Part shown: positions 1 through 12,937 of the stretch, in pieces | How positions within the stretch are numbered: the stretch's first letter is position 1 | How the letters are laid out: every line of letters starts with the position of its first letter | Origin: Rana temporaria | Lineage: Eukaryota > Chordata > Amphibia > Anura > Ranidae | Length of the DNA: 64,000 nucleotides | Direction of reading: 5' to 3' | Assembly: GCF_905171775.1 (NCBI RefSeq) | Contig: NC_053499.1 | Span: 25,564,186 to 25,628,185, forward strand | Translations under genes and position numbers: made by a program | The notes under the pieces: model-generated | Told to the model about the DNA's origin: nothing | Seen by the model: the letters and a program-made list of their open reading frames with translations, nothing else | Database searches by the model: none

Positions 1-49
1 ATATGAGTTCTAACATTTTTATAAAAAATGCCCACTAGATGTCACTTTT

Positions 50-109
50 CCTATATATATATATATATATATATATAATCACACACACAAATATAATATA
101 TATATTATA

Positions 110-203
<94 letters not shown>

Positions 204-205
204 AT

Positions 206-235
<30 letters not shown>
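50..235. repeat. Compound (AT)n/(AC)n microsatellite
   Basis: Long alternating AT runs, interrupted by short TG and CA stretches, end in a CA-rich block. Open frames across it encode only Tyr-Ile or Thr-His repeats and are not genes. Confidence 0.97.
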
Positions 236-236
<1 letters not shown>

Positions 237-499
237 AGCAGTGGGGGAATTACATGCGATTCGGACAGGAATGGCACCGCATTCCTGGTGAAATCACATG
301 TGATTCTTTGCACAGGCATTTATTTTGTATTGACGCAGATTGCAGCACAAAGTATCGGTTTTCGGGAGCATTTTCACGAGTACGAATACTGGTGAAAATC
401 CTCGGTATCGGTGCATCCCTACTATTTACCAATGCTAGCAACATAAGGATTAACAAGTCAATGTTGATTGAGGGTGTGATGTTTCGCTTTAAGGACACA

Positions 500-580
500 C
501 AAACTGGCCCTAGCTGTGGGTCAAATAAAATCTTGTAGTGGGTCAGAAGTGGCCCCTGGGTCATAGTTTGGAGACCCCTG
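500..580. mobile_element. hAT-type MITE, right terminal fragment
   Basis: The segment ends with AGTTTGGAGACCCCTG, the reverse complement of the hAT-like terminus CAGGGGTCTCCAAACT seen intact at 14985. The preceding 'gtgggtcaaataaa...gtgggtcagaagtggcc' text looks like internal sequence of such an element. No left end was found, so this is a fragment; the left boundary is approximate. Confidence 0.6.
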
Positions 581-1408
581 GTCTAGATGAAAGAATCCTT
601 TCCAGAGAGAAAAACTGAGGAATTGTCTTTTCGGATCATGAAAATACTAGTAGCCTGGCTAATATGCTGATACTCCAGTTTCAATAAGTCAAGTCACTGA
701 CCTAGATGGATAAATAAGATCAGAATTGTAAGTTTTTTTCCTCTGGCTGTCCTGGTCTGCATACTTGCTTCAGGTCAGAGACCCAGAAGATCGCTCACAT
801 AGTGAAGTGACCAGTGGGGTCCATGAAATACCCAGGAAACTTGCATTCTCAGAAGAAGCTCAGCAATGGACGCTCACGTTTTATTTTAGGAAGGTTTACT
901 TTAACGCGTAACTCCAATTTTGTTGATTAAGAAAAAAAATAATAATAATAATAATAGTATTCCCCCCTGGATGATCCAAGTACACTGTGCAAGGATCAGA
1001 ACAACCTTTATTTCAGATTCCTACCTTTAGTTATTCTGAAGAAATCCATGTGTGTTTGTCTGTGCCTCTGTACCGAGTGGGTCTAATGGGAGTGGTTTCA
1101 GAATTATCAGAGAAGAGCACCAATGAGGAAATCTGCTGGGCCTGCATCCCTTTAGACGTCTCCCAATTGGAATTATCTCACCAAAAATGAAATTTGTGTT
1201 GCAGGGGATGCCTGAAATCTGACTTGTATCTTAGTGCAGACTTCTGGGAAAATTGGCGAGCCAATCACACAAGCAGGAAATTATGTTTCTGGTGAGTGGT
1301 CAGTACACACTCTGTATACAGAAGACCTCCAGATATCCATTCTGCAATGTATTTATAGAAAACTACAGCGGCTGCAGATTAAAAAGGAAAGGTAAATTTT
1401 AACAACAT
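581..1408. other. Unassigned intergenic sequence
   Basis: I see no gene, RNA or complete repeat here. A short AAT-rich tract lies near 940-958. The longest reading frame (67 codons, 987-1190) has no recognisable domain. Confidence 0.5.
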
Positions 1409-2462
<1,054 letters not shown>

Positions 2463-3190
2463 ATTACAATACGACTTGTTTCGCAATTGTACACGCGATC
2501 GTTTATTTGCCATTACCCCCCCACGAAAGTGGAGTTGCCCTTTAACTCTAAATCCCCCAACACTGGGATTAGAATGATCAGCCCTCAAATATACAGCCAT
2601 TTCTGATTTTGTACAATGTCATGTATGCTACAAAACACAACTTAAATCATCTTAAAAAATGACTGAAGTACACATGACCCGCTGGGTGGCTGACCTTTGA
2701 GCTACAAAAGTTTAATTTATACTCCCGCAGTGTGATTGAAAACTCTTAAGGCTGCACCAGCACAATGTGGCCACCAGGTGGCAAAAATTAAAGCTTTACC
2801 TACAATAATAAATTCCACAGACAATCCAACAAATTCCCATACATAGGCAAGAAATCAACCACGGGCGAATCCACGCCTGTACGGAAAAATCACTGCCGGA
2901 CAATTTCATAGATTCTCCGTTTCTGCCCAGACAATCATTCCTGCTTACCAGGATTAGAGGGATTAAACCTATTTGAGGTCATCAATTCTCATCACAGAAG
3001 TATACAGAAACAGAATCGTACAAAGGAAGCCTGAATAGAAACTTGAGCGCAAGCATGCGATTTATTTTTTGTGCCGTTTTGTGCATTTTTAGGCATTTGC
3101 AGACTTGAGTATTTTTGTTTTAGCTAATGAAAAGCGAATTACTAGGACGCGCGTTAAGATTGAACCTCGGCAGATTGGTGGAATTGCACA
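2463..3190. other. Unassigned intergenic sequence
   Basis: I find no gene, structured RNA or complete element in this stretch. Confidence 0.45.
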
Positions 3191-3672
3191 TTTAAGACCC
3201 CTTTCATACCGAGGTGTTTTTCCAGGCGCTTTTTTTTAGCTCTAAATGTGCAATTTCACCAACTGGCCGAAAAAGAAGCCTCATCTGCAATCCCAATGTG
3301 AAAGCCTGAGTGCTTTAAGAGCCCTTTCACACTGCCAGCACCCGAAAAACGCTGGTAAAGCGCTGCTAAAACTAGCGGTGCTTTACCAGTGTTTTTCTGA
3401 CGCTAGCGGGGCACTTTTAACCCCTGCTAGTGGCCGAATAAAGGGTTAAAAGCACCCACAAACCGCCGCTTTGCATTGATTTAAATGGGAAGGGGCGCTT
3501 TAGGAGCGCTGCAAAGAAGCTGCTTGCAGGACTTTGACGCCCTGCTAGCGCAGTGCCCCAGTGTGAAAGACTTTCACATTGGAATTGCAGATGAGGCTTC
3601 TTTCAGGTGCTTTACATGCGCTTTAACGCACAAGCGCCTGAAAAACGCCCCAGTGTGAAAGGGGTCTTATAG
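3191..3672. mobile_element. Inverted-repeat MITE (AAGACCCCTTTCA ends)
   Basis: The left end AAGACCCCTTTCATACC is matched inverted at the right end (GTGTGAAAGGGGTCTTAT, to about 3669). Internal segments such as GTGCAATTTCACCAACTGG are also mirrored (compare 3172-3192 and 3246-3262). No coding capacity. Relatives with 'cctttcacactg' ends occur at 15133 and 27096-27400. Confidence 0.6.
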
Positions 3673-3961
3673 CCAGACCCAAACAACAGTGGTGGCAACA
3701 AGCTATGCACTGGTTAGTTCACCGTGATGCCATTCCTTCTTCAATGGTGCCCCAAAGCACCCACACAATGCACCTTACACACACACACATGCATTTTCGG
3801 GTGCACCGCTACTGAAAAAGTAGTACATGTCTGTCCTTCAGTCTAGTTTGGTGCATTGGAAGTCCATTCAAAATGGCTACAATGCCCAATAACTCAATGC
3901 TGAAAAAGATCTGAATGGGCACCTAAATATTTTAGTAGTCCCTGTGGTGATCGGGAACTCT

Positions 3962-4342
3962 AAAGTCGCATACACGCGACCAGTCCATCCGATGAGAACA
4001 GACCGATGGACCGTTTTCATCGGTTAACCGATGAAGCTGACTGATGTGTCAGAACGCGGTGACGTAAAACACGACGACGTGCTGAAAAAAAAGTTCAATG
4101 CTTCCAAGCATGCGTCGACTTGATTCTGAGCATGCGTGGATTTTAAACCGATGGTTGTGCCTACTAACGATCGGTTTTGACCTATCGGTTAGGAACCCAT
4201 CGGTTAAATTTAAAGCAAGTTAGGTTATTTAACCATCGGTTAGAAAAAAGCCATGGGGCCCACACAGGATCGGTTTTGACCAATAAAAACGGTCCATCAG
4301 ACCGTTGTCCTCTGTTTAACCTATCGTGCGTACGAGGCCTAA
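3962..4342. mobile_element. Inverted-repeat MITE (CGTACACACGATCGG family, copy 1)
   Basis: The left end (about GTCGCATACACGCGACC) and right end (CCTATCGTGCGTACGAGGCC) are diverged inverted repeats. The interior is full of CGATCGG/CCATCGG words in both orientations. It abuts a second member of the same family directly to the right. Confidence 0.55.
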
Positions 4343-4734
4343 AGGCCCGTACACACGATCGGATATGCCAACAATTGTCCGATGGATGTGTTTTGTCGGA
4401 TAATCCGACCGTCTGTATGCTCCATCGGACAATTGTCAACAAATATTGAATGGTCATGCTCTCAAATTGTCCGACAACAAATGTGTACACACGATCGGAT
4501 AATCCGAGGGAACACAAGTCCGGACTAAAATCCAAAGTACAAACACGAATGCTCCGTCCGAACCATTGCGAACCATCACAGAAGTTTCCCAAAGGGTGGT
4601 GCTAAAGAGGTGAAAAACCACGTTATTTTGTGTATGTTGGCTGAAAAAGTTCCGACGTCTGTATGCAGAACAAGTTCACGGCCAATGCCCTTCAGACAAA
4701 ATTCCATGGATTTGTCCGATCGTGTTTACGAGGC
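4343..4734. mobile_element. Inverted-repeat MITE (CGTACACACGATCGG family, copy 2)
   Basis: It opens with AAAGGCCCGTACACACGATC and closes with GATCGTGTTTACGAGGCTT, an inverted pair. Internally, TCCGA-rich inverted segments surround a centre near 4540. A further member is at 61162-61516. Confidence 0.65.
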
Positions 4735-5200
4735 TTAAAGCAGAGCTCCACCCTAAAGTGGAACTCCCGTTGATCGGAAGCCTCCCCCCTCCAGTGTCAC
4801 ATGTCACACCTTTCAGGGGGGTGCAGATACCCTTCTAAAGACAGGTATTTGCACCCACTTCCGGCCACAGTCTACGGGCAGACTGCGGGCAGGACGTCAC
4901 CTCCCGTCCTCCCCCCGTTGTGCTCTGGGAACACTCAGCCAATCAGCAGGCGCAGCGCAACTCGCACATGCGCTGTAGGGAACCGGGCAGTGAAGCCGTA
5001 GCGCTTCACTTCCTGGTTCCCTCACTGAGGATGGCAGGGAGGGGGGGGGGGGCAGCAGAGTGACGAGCGATCGCTCGTCCTCTGCTGCGGACGGCGCTGG
5101 ACTCCAGGACAGGCAAGTGTGCCGATATTAAAAGTCAGCAGCTGCAGTATTTATAGCTGCTGACTTAATAATTTTTTTTTTCAGCGGACATCCACTTTAA
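4735..5200. mobile_element. TTAA-flanked MITE (AAAGC-GGAGTTCCACC family)
   Basis: TTAA at 4735-4738 and 5197-5200 bounds the element. Left end AGCAGAGCTCCACCC and right end GGACATCCACTTTAA are inverted. Internally it shares the block AAAAGTCAGCAGCTGCAGTA with the element at 11778-12211, which shows common descent. A 12-nt poly-G run lies near 5040-5052. Confidence 0.75.
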
Positions 5201-5640
5201 CAAAAGGCAACCGCTCACCACATAAACAGCCTGGAAAGAGTTAATGGAGTCATGCAGCTGCAGACCTATCCATCTGTATGTATGTTCCCCCCCTCTAACG
5301 CATTTCACACAATCAGGGGCTTACTCATACAGTAAGCTCCTAATCAACGTGTTAGTGGGTATTGTACGTTCGGATGGATGGGTGTGTGGCTGGGTGACCT
5401 AATAAATGGCTTTGAGGCTTTTCTATAACGAGCAGTTCCCCTTTTTTCCTTTGAAGTTTTGCATAGACTGATGACTCTAGGAACCGGCTCCTGACGGTGG
5501 AGATCACCTGAGGATTCAGAGCCTGCAGTAGAATATCTACTCTCATAGAGAACCAGTCTGCTCATCTCCTGTACTGGTGTTCCCCATTCACCTCTCAAAA
5601 GAGGACCTTTCTTGGAGGACCTACCACATGTGGTGCACAG
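5201..5640. other. Unassigned intergenic sequence
   Basis: No recognisable gene or complete repeat. The 158-codon minus-strand frame over 5344-5820 runs into the neighbouring palindromic element and has no domain I recognise. Confidence 0.4.
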
Positions 5641-5644
5641 TAGA

Positions 5645-6140
5645 GGTCGGCCGATATTTGGCCGTTTTGGAGAAATCGGCATTGGCCGATTTTTATCCAA
5701 ATTAGGCCAATATTTTACATGGCCGCTAGCGGTGCAACGGATCCGGAAGCTAGGCCGAAGACGCGGCCTTTCCTGATGCTGTGACCGCGGCGGCAATCCG
5801 CGGATTGCCGCCGCGGTCACAGCATCAGGAAAGACCGCGGCTTTGGCCTAGCTCCGGAGCCGTGGCCATCTTGGTACACCCAGCGCGGCGCCCCTCCTCT
5901 CTGTTTACGCCCACAGAGGAGGGGCCCACGCTCGTGGGACACACACTGCTCTCTGGTGTCTGTAGAAGGGGGGGGGGGTGTGTACTGAGGAGGGTGACAC
6001 CATTTTTTTTGTGCCAGTGCCAATTAGTGCCACTTGCCATCCAGTGCCATCTGCCAGTGGCAATACCAGTGCTACCATCCAGTGCCACCTTCCATCCAGT
6101 GCCATCTGCCAATGCCACCTGCCAGTGCCAAATCACACAG
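5645..6140. mobile_element. Palindromic MITE with short internal tandem repeat
   Basis: It starts with a GGCCGATATTTGGCCG / CGGCATTGGCCGATT inverted motif. At its core is a perfect, spacerless palindrome with 33-bp arms (5768-5800 and 5801-5833). The right part carries short degenerate repeats of the type GTGCCATCTGCCA (6015-6135). No coding capacity; both boundaries are approximate. Confidence 0.5.
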
Positions 6141-6436
6141 GTACAATCAGGGACTAAAAGCCCAGAGACGGACGACAGGACTGGTAAAAAGTAAGATCTA
6201 TAAAACCATCAGGAGAAACTACAAGGATTTTTCTCCTCTACCTCTCCCCCCCCCCCCCAAAGCAAGCATCACCATAGCCAAAGTCGCAGAACATGAGAAA
6301 TTCAATGTATTTCTATGAGAGCCGTTCCTACGGACACTACAGAAGTCGCGAAGACAGAGCCAGCAGAGAGAGGTATGTGGGGGACGGACGGGAGCACACA
6401 TTTTACAAGTGATTGCGGCAACAATCACCATGGCTG

Positions 6437-7336
6437 TTTAATGTGTATCTTCGGCCGCTTCCGAGTCTGCTGGACACCCATGCAGTGTTTAATCGGTTGT
6501 ACGCAGACGATGTCCAGTTGGTCGTTGACAGCCTATCCAACCCTGCTCCTGGCCTGCAGCTTGCTTCCTGTCTATTAGACATCAAACAATAGATGGATCG
6601 CAAGTCCCTTAGTCTAAATGCTAAAAAGACAGAAATTCTCATCTCTGGACGTATTGATCCAGCTGTCTTCTTGGGAAAATGGCCCACGAGCCTTGGGCCG
6701 TGTCCGGTTCCAGTGAATCAAGTCCGCGTCCTGGGGAAAATTTTTGACTGTAATCTGAATTGGATACCCCAAGTCAATCAATGTATCCACAATGCACTGT
6801 ATTACATCAGGTGTTTGAGAAAGGTCAAAAATTTGTTTTCTCAGTACCACCGGAAAGTCTTGGTTCAATCTCTCGTCAACTCCCGGATTGACTTCAACAA
6901 TATTGTGTATTTGGGTATGCCTCTAAAGTGGCTGAGGAAAATCCAGCTCGTCCAGAACCAGGCCGCTAGACTAATCTCCGGCTTAAATAGGCGGGAGCAT
7001 ATTACCCCTACCCTGCGATCACTGCACTGGCTCACTGTGGTAGATCGCATTCAGTTTAAGACTCTCTGTCTCGCCTATCGCGCTCATCATGGGACGGGCC
7101 CACAATACCCGAATTCCTTGATAACGCGATACACCCCTGCACGAGGACTTAGATCACTTACAGCTGGTCTCGTCACTTGTCCATCTGCTCGCCTGCTTAC
7201 TTTCGGGGGTAGACGCTTTTCTGTGAGAGCAACGGCCCTATGGAATAGTCTCCCTGTTTCTATCCGGTCTCTCCCCTCCATTATGGCCTTTCATAAAAGG
7301 ATAAAAACTTGGTTCTTTGAGGGAAAAGCAGGCTGA
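6437..7336 (+). pseudogene. CR1/L2-type LINE reverse transcriptase, 3' fragment
   Basis: This is the C-terminal part of a non-LTR retrotransposon polymerase, which reverse-transcribes its own RNA at a nicked target. The reading frame is recognisable from 6437. It contains the catalytic YADD (6500-6511) in the context LYADDVQLVVD, then NSRIDFNNIVYLG, LRKIQLVQNQAARLISG and LRSLHWLTV...RIQFKTLCLAYRA, and ends with FSVRATALWNSLP. This series is characteristic of the RT/thumb C-terminus of the CR1/L2/Rex1 group. An in-frame TAG at 6590-6592 interrupts the frame just before a Met, and everything upstream (endonuclease and RT fingers) is missing, so the copy is dead. The open part is 247 codons from 6593. 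Confidence 0.88.
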
Positions 7337-7525
7337 GTCACGTTAGTTTTCCCTGTTGTTCCTTGGTAGTCTGCTTTTTTGTGCTCTTTTTTCTTTTCCT
7401 TCTATTTTCTTTCCCTGACTTGATTTATCTATTTACAGGTATGTCTTCTGCGCTTAGACGCTTCCCTGACGGGTCAGTATTTGGCGCATTACAAATCCGT
7501 TAAATCAATCAATCAACCAACATCG
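7337..7525 (+). mobile_element. 3' UTR and tail of the CR1/L2-type LINE
   Basis: Sequence downstream of the stop is T-rich and ends in tandem AATC units (about 7500-7520). Short tandem repeats instead of poly-A are usual at CR1/L2 3' ends. The end is approximate. Confidence 0.6.
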
Positions 7526-8014
7526 CCACAATCACTTAACGAGCGAGCGGATTCCTCCACAACTTACCCATAACTGTATGTTCCGGGCATCGGGGGCCTC
7601 GGTGGCAAATCCGGGCCTGGGGGCAGATGGACCACTTCCGCGGTTGAAGCTTACCTGGTTGTCACGCTGGATCACAAGTTTTACTGCAAGCATGCTAAAC
7701 CAGAAAGTCAGATTTCCTGATCTACAAACTTGCTTCAGGTCAACAACTCCGTACTGAAACTACCGATTCAGCACGCCGGCCAGACAACTAGCCTTTTCAA
7801 AAGGAAAATTCAACAATGGCAGCCAACATATTTGTTTCGGTACACATTTGCCTTGGAGAGCGACTGGTCCTCTTTGCAGTTCCCATAGACTGATCTTATT
7901 TAGGCTGTGTTCCCCCCCCCCCCCCCCCAATTTTGTTTTTGATAAAAACGAAGTATGGTTATTTTCAGAGCCTTCTCCTTATATAGAAAGAGCAGACCTG
8001 GTTTTCAGTGGAGA
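7526..8014. other. Unassigned sequence with poly-C run
   Basis: I see no gene. A poly-C tract lies at about 7911-7928. Confidence 0.4.
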
Positions 8015-8033
8015 GTTGGCCCTGTTCCGAACA

Positions 8034-8035
<2 letters not shown>

Positions 8036-8069
<34 letters not shown>
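8036..8069 (+). repeat. Poly-G run (34 G)
   Basis: An uninterrupted run of 34 guanines sits just before the 34-bp minisatellite. Such runs can form G-quadruplexes and are prone to length errors in sequencing and assembly. Confidence 0.95.
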
Positions 8070-8070
<1 letters not shown>

Positions 8071-8109
8071 GGGAGGGGGAATCAGAATCAACCTAAATGG
8101 AAGGCTAAG

Positions 8110-8897
8110 CAGTAGTCCCCAGCTCTGCCAATTCCTCACCCAGCAGTAGCCCCCAGCCCTGCCGATCCCCCACCCAGCAGTAGCCCCCAGCCCTGCCGAT
8201 CCCCCACCCAGCAGTAGCCCCCAGCCCTGCCGATCCCCCACCCAGCAGTAGCCCCCAGCTCTGCTGATCTCCCACCCAGCAGTAGCCCCCAGCTCTGCCG
8301 ATCTCCCACCCAGCAGTAGCCCCCAGCTCTGCCGATCCCCCACCCAGCAGTAGCCCCCAGTCCTGCCGATCCCCCACCCAGCAGTAGCCCCCAGTCCTGC
8401 CGATCTCCCACCCAGCAGTAGCCCCCAGTCCTGCCGATCCCCCACCCAGCAGTAGCCCCCAGTCCTGCCGATCTCCCACCCAGCAGTAGCCCCCAGTCCT
8501 GCCGATCCCCCACCCAGCAGTAGCCCCCAGTCCTGCCGATCTCCCACCCAGCAGTAGCCCCCAGTCCTGCCGATCTCCCACCCAGCAGTAGCCCCCAGCT
8601 CTGCAGATCTCCCACCCAGCAGTAGCCCCCAGTCCTGCCGATCCCCCACCCAGCAGTAGCCCCCAGTCCTGCCGATCTCCCACCCAGCAGTAGCCCCCAG
8701 CTCTGCAGATCTCCCACCCAGCAGTAGCCCCCAGTCCTGCCGATCCCCCACCCAGCAGTAGCCCCCAGTCCTGCCGATCTCCCACCCAGCAGTAGCCCCC
8801 AGCTCTGCCGATCTCCCACCCAGCAGTAGCCCCCAGCTCTGCCGATCTCCCACCCAGCAGTAGCCCCCAGTCCTGCCGATCCCCCACCCAGCAGTAG
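8110..8897. repeat. 34-bp minisatellite, about 23 copies
   Basis: The unit is 34 bp, built around CCCAGCAGTAGCCCCCAG followed by a variable CTGCCGATC part. Variants (ccctgcc, tcctgcc, ctctgcc, ctctgcaga) alternate in blocks, suggesting local duplication. Because 34 is not a multiple of 3 but the unit has no stop in any minus-strand frame, all three minus frames stay open (227-282 codons). These are not genes. Diverged copies of GTTGGCCCTGTTCCGAA flank the array at 8015 and 8898. Confidence 0.95.
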
Positions 8898-9045
8898 TTG
8901 GCCCTGTTCCGAAGATAGGGATCAGCCTTAATGGAAGGTAGGATGGTTTTTGGTTGTTTATTTATTTTTGTTAATTATCTTATAACATGTTCTAAAGTTA
9001 TTTTGAATTTATTTAAAGCTAAACTAAAACTCTCTTAAATCAACA

Positions 9046-9310
9046 TCCCCCCCCAGCAGGAACCCCCAGCTCTGCCGATTCCCCGCCAAGCACTAGCCCC
9101 CTGAGCCCCCACCCAGCACTAGCCCCCCGCCCGGCACTAGCCCCCTGAGCCCCCCGCCCGGCACTACCCATCTGAGCACCCCGCCCGGCACTACCCATCT
9201 GAGCCCCCCCGCCCGGCACTAGCCCCCTGAGCCCCCTGCCCAGCACTAGCCCCCCGCCCAGCACTAGCCCCCCGCCCAGCACTAGCCCCCCGCCCAGCAC
9301 TAGCCCCAAG
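9046..9310. repeat. GC-rich degenerate minisatellite (CACTAGCCCCC units)
   Basis: Irregular units of about 18-24 bp are centred on CCGCCCAGCACTAGCCCCC. The unit resembles the neighbouring 34-bp array (both contain CAG-CA-TAGCCCCC) and both begin near 'cagctctgccgat'. They may derive from one ancestral array split by the A/T-rich 8915-9045 segment. Confidence 0.85.
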
Positions 9311-9785
9311 CTCTGCTGATCCCTCCTCTCTCTGGTCCCCACTCACCTCCTGCTATATCACGTCCACGTTGCGCACCACGTGCGACATTGCCAGTTTCTC
9401 TTGCTCTGGTCCCCCAGCTCTGCTGATTTAGCAACCAGGAAAAAACCCTGGCTCTGGACATATACTGTTAGAAAGTCAAAACCAAGTTACCATACAGTCT
9501 CATACAAGGGAATTTAAGAGCCTTGACATTGAGGCAGAGCTAGTGGGCGTCAGCAGCTCTACCTGACCTATGACTTTGCCCTGAAGCCTAGATCTTGTGT
9601 GCAAACATAGCACATATTTGTATGACGACATTCAGGCAGAGCCAAGCAGGGGCTCCACCAATAGATAAGCCTCACAAGCAACATTTGACCAAGTGATACA
9701 TTGGTTTGCAACCCCAAATAAACTTTTCCTTTAGGTAAAATATTTTAGGGCCACTTATCTATATATATATATTCCAGCAGGGAGA
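9311..9785. other. Unassigned intergenic sequence
   Basis: No gene or complete element recognised. Confidence 0.4.
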
Positions 9786-10404
<619 letters not shown>

Positions 10405-10779
10405 GATAGAGAGGGTGGATAACTCCGATAAAACAAAAAAAAATTAGATGATTTATATGGAACAGCGTGCAAGGATCTCCTAACATGGACACAGCAGGTC
10501 CCACTCCCACCCAAAAAAGAGAAGCCTATATAGATGGGTAGCTACAAGAGTAGAAAATATATTTGGCTCCGACTAATAAATAACATGTTCAAAAAAGTGT
10601 CAGGGCTTGAAGTAGAACTATAGGCAAAACTTTTTTATTCTCCATTTTGAATAGACCAAGGGAGGGTTATAACCCCTGTCAGATTCCCCCCCCCCCACCT
10701 GTGGCCCATTGCAGAGATTTCCCTTCACTTCCTGTCCCGGAGCCAAACAGGAAGTGAGAAAAAAAAAGTCCCTGAAAAT
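10405..10779. other. Unassigned sequence
   Basis: No gene recognised. A poly-C run lies at about 10687-10697. Confidence 0.4.
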
Positions 10780-11337
10780 TACCGTATTTATCGGCTTATA
10801 CCGCGCACTTTTTTGCCCTGAAAATCAGGGCAAAATCGTGGGTGCGCGGTATACGCCGATACCCGCGCCGAGTTTGAATACTGCGCCGACATATACCGAG
10901 CGCAGTACACTCGGGTATAGTCGGGCAGTCTCGGCTCCTTCCGCGCTCACGTCCTGGACGTACAGGACGTCAGCGCGAGAGTTGCCGATCCTGCCCGACA
11001 ATAGACGTGTACTGCGCTCTGTATATGTCGGCGCAGTATTCAAACTCGGCGCGGGAAACGAGCGGGGAGGACGCCGCAGAAGGACGCCGGACCCGACGAA
11101 GAGGACACCCGAAGCCGCAGACGGACCCGACGAAGAGGACACCCGAAGCCGCAGACGGACGCCGGACCTGACGAAGAGGACACCCGAAGCCGCAGATGGA
11201 CGCCGGACCCGCCGAGGCCGCCGCACAAGACACCAAAACTTTAAGTACAAAAAAAACTTTTTCCCCCACAGGATTCGGGGCAACTTTAGGGGTGCGCGGT
11301 ATACGCGGGAGCGCGTTATACCGCGATAAATACGGTA
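10780..11337. mobile_element. TA-flanked MITE, copy 1 (CCGTATTTATCGG ends)
   Basis: TA dinucleotides at 10780-10781 and 11336-11337 bound inverted ends CCGTATTTATCGGC and GCGATAAATACGG. TA duplication suggests a Tc1/mariner-like transposase, but none is encoded. The centre (10860-11050) is an imperfect palindrome of 'gccgagtttgaatactgcgc' type arms. The right third carries about three 40-bp units based on CGACGAAGAGGACACCCGAA. The 131-206 codon frames here are repeat by-products. Confidence 0.82.
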
Positions 11338-11533
11338 AGTGAGTTTCTTGGGGAGGTGTCTCCATTGGAAGATTTCCCCTCTATTACTTTTCTGGGTAAA
11401 ATTTGTGATTTTCTTTTACTTTCAATGATACTGGTAAACAGGACAAAAAAAGGGGGAATCTCCCTAACAGGGGCATAGACAGCAATAAAAACTGACAGGT
11501 GTTCTAATCCCTCTCTACTCAAAACCAAAAAAG

Positions 11534-11583
<50 letters not shown>

Positions 11584-11777
11584 AGATTTTCTGCAGATTT
11601 TTGCCTTCAGATTTACCAATACCATATTGTATTGTTGAAGTTCAGCCCCCCTCCTCCTTCCCCCGCTGCCAGGTCACTCAAAGCTCAGCGCGCTTCGCTC
11701 ATGTGCAGTAGGCAACCGGCTGAAAGGCTACACTGCCGGGTACAAAAGCAGCAGCATTTTAAAAAGGAATACCCAAC
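11338..11777. other. Unassigned sequence with (CA)n microsatellite
   Basis: A (CA)n run lies at 11535-11581. Otherwise no gene or complete element is recognised. The stretch 11645-11760 resembles the interior of the TTAA MITE that follows. Confidence 0.5.
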
Positions 11778-12211
11778 TTAAAGCGGCGTTCCACTCAAAA
11801 GTGGAAGCTTTGCTCATCAGCCTCCTCCCCCTGTCCCGTGCCACATTTCGGAGGGGAGCGGGTACCTGTTTGACAGGTACCCATCCTCACTTACGAAGGA
11901 TTTCGCCACGGTGAGGTCACTCGGAAGTTCGCCCGCCCCTCCTCCTTCCTTTGTCGCCAGGCCACTCAGAAAGCTCAGCGAGCTTCGCTCATGTGCAGTA
12001 GAGACCCGGCTGTGAAGCTGAAAGGCTACACTGTCAGGTACGAATGGCAGCGGCAGCACTTATGGAGACATCTGCTGGGGTGCCGACATCGCTGGACGCC
12101 AGGACAGGAAAGTGTCCAATTATTAAAAGTCAGCAGCTGCAGTATGTGTAAGTGCTGACTTCATTTTTTTTATGGGAGTGGGTGAGGGGCGGAACTCAAC
12201 GTTTTTGTTAA
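11778..12211. mobile_element. TTAA-flanked MITE (AAAGC-GG-GTTCCAC family)
   Basis: TTAA at 11778-11781 is followed by AAGCGGCGTTCCACTC. The right end is degraded (GGCGGAACTCAAC, TTAA at 12208-12211). It shares the ordered blocks 'gtgccacatttc', GGTACCTGTTTGACAGGTAC (itself palindromic) and AAAAGTCAGCAGCTGCAGTA with the element at 4735-5200. Confidence 0.65.
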
Positions 12212-12400
12212 GTCTCCCAGCAGGGCCGCTCCGCCCTATAGGCTCACTATGCAAGCCGCTTTAGGGCCCCCCAAATTACTAGAGGCCCCTGCCTGGTGAG
12301 AAGTCATTTTTGGCCCCTCACCCCGCTTTTCAACTCGCTGGCTGCATGGGAGAAGAGGTAAGAATTCAGCACCCCCCGCCTCTCACTTTAATGTAAGATG

Positions 12401-12937
12401 TACCGTATTTATCGGCGTATACCGCGCACTTTTTTGCCCTGAAAATCAGGGAAAAATCGTGGGGGCGCGATATACGCCGATACCCGCGCAGAGTTTGAAT
12501 ACTGCGCCGACATATACCGAGCGCAGTACACTCGTGTATGGTCGGCCAGTCTCGGCTCCTCTCGCGCTAACGTCTTGGACGTACAGGACGTCAGCGCGAG
12601 AGTAGCCGAGCCTGCCCGACCATACACTAGTGTACTGCGCTTTGTATATGTCGGCGCAGTATTCAAACTCGGCGCGGGAAACGAGCGGGGAGGACGCCGC
12701 AGAAGGACGCCGGACCCGACGAAGAGCACACCCGAAGCCGCAGAAGGATGCCGGACCCGACGAAGAGGACACCCGAAGCCGCAGACGGACGCCGGACCCG
12801 ACGAAGAGGACACCAGATAGACGCCGCGCAAGACACCAAAACTGTAAGTACAAAAAACTTTTTTCCACAGGAATTTTGGGGAACTTTAGGGGTGCGCGCT
12901 ATACGCGGGAGCGCGCTATACCCCAATAAATACGGTA
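12401..12937. mobile_element. TA-flanked MITE, copy 2 (CCGTATTTATCGG ends)
   Basis: TA at 12401-12402 and 12936-12937 flank ends CCGTATTTATCGGCG and CCAATAAATACGG. It is colinear with the copy at 10780-11337, including the palindromic centre and the 40-bp GACGAAGAGGACACC units, but the repeat arrangement differs. The two lie in the same orientation about 1.1 kb apart. Confidence 0.82.

Noticed and set aside
35..395. Tyr-Ile repeat proteins in AT arrays (also at 2061, 10241 and 37024-37539)
   Set aside because: Translations of (AT)n microsatellites.
8005..8887. Three overlapping minus-strand frames of 227-282 codons (WGLLLGG, GATAGWEIG repeats)
   Set aside because: All three frames are open because a stop-free 34-bp unit cycles through every frame. 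Not protein-coding.
10709..11365. Arg/Asp-rich frames of 131-206 codons, also at 12409-12971
   Set aside because: They cross MITE termini, palindromes and internal 40-bp repeats; no domain and no conservation between copies beyond the repeat.
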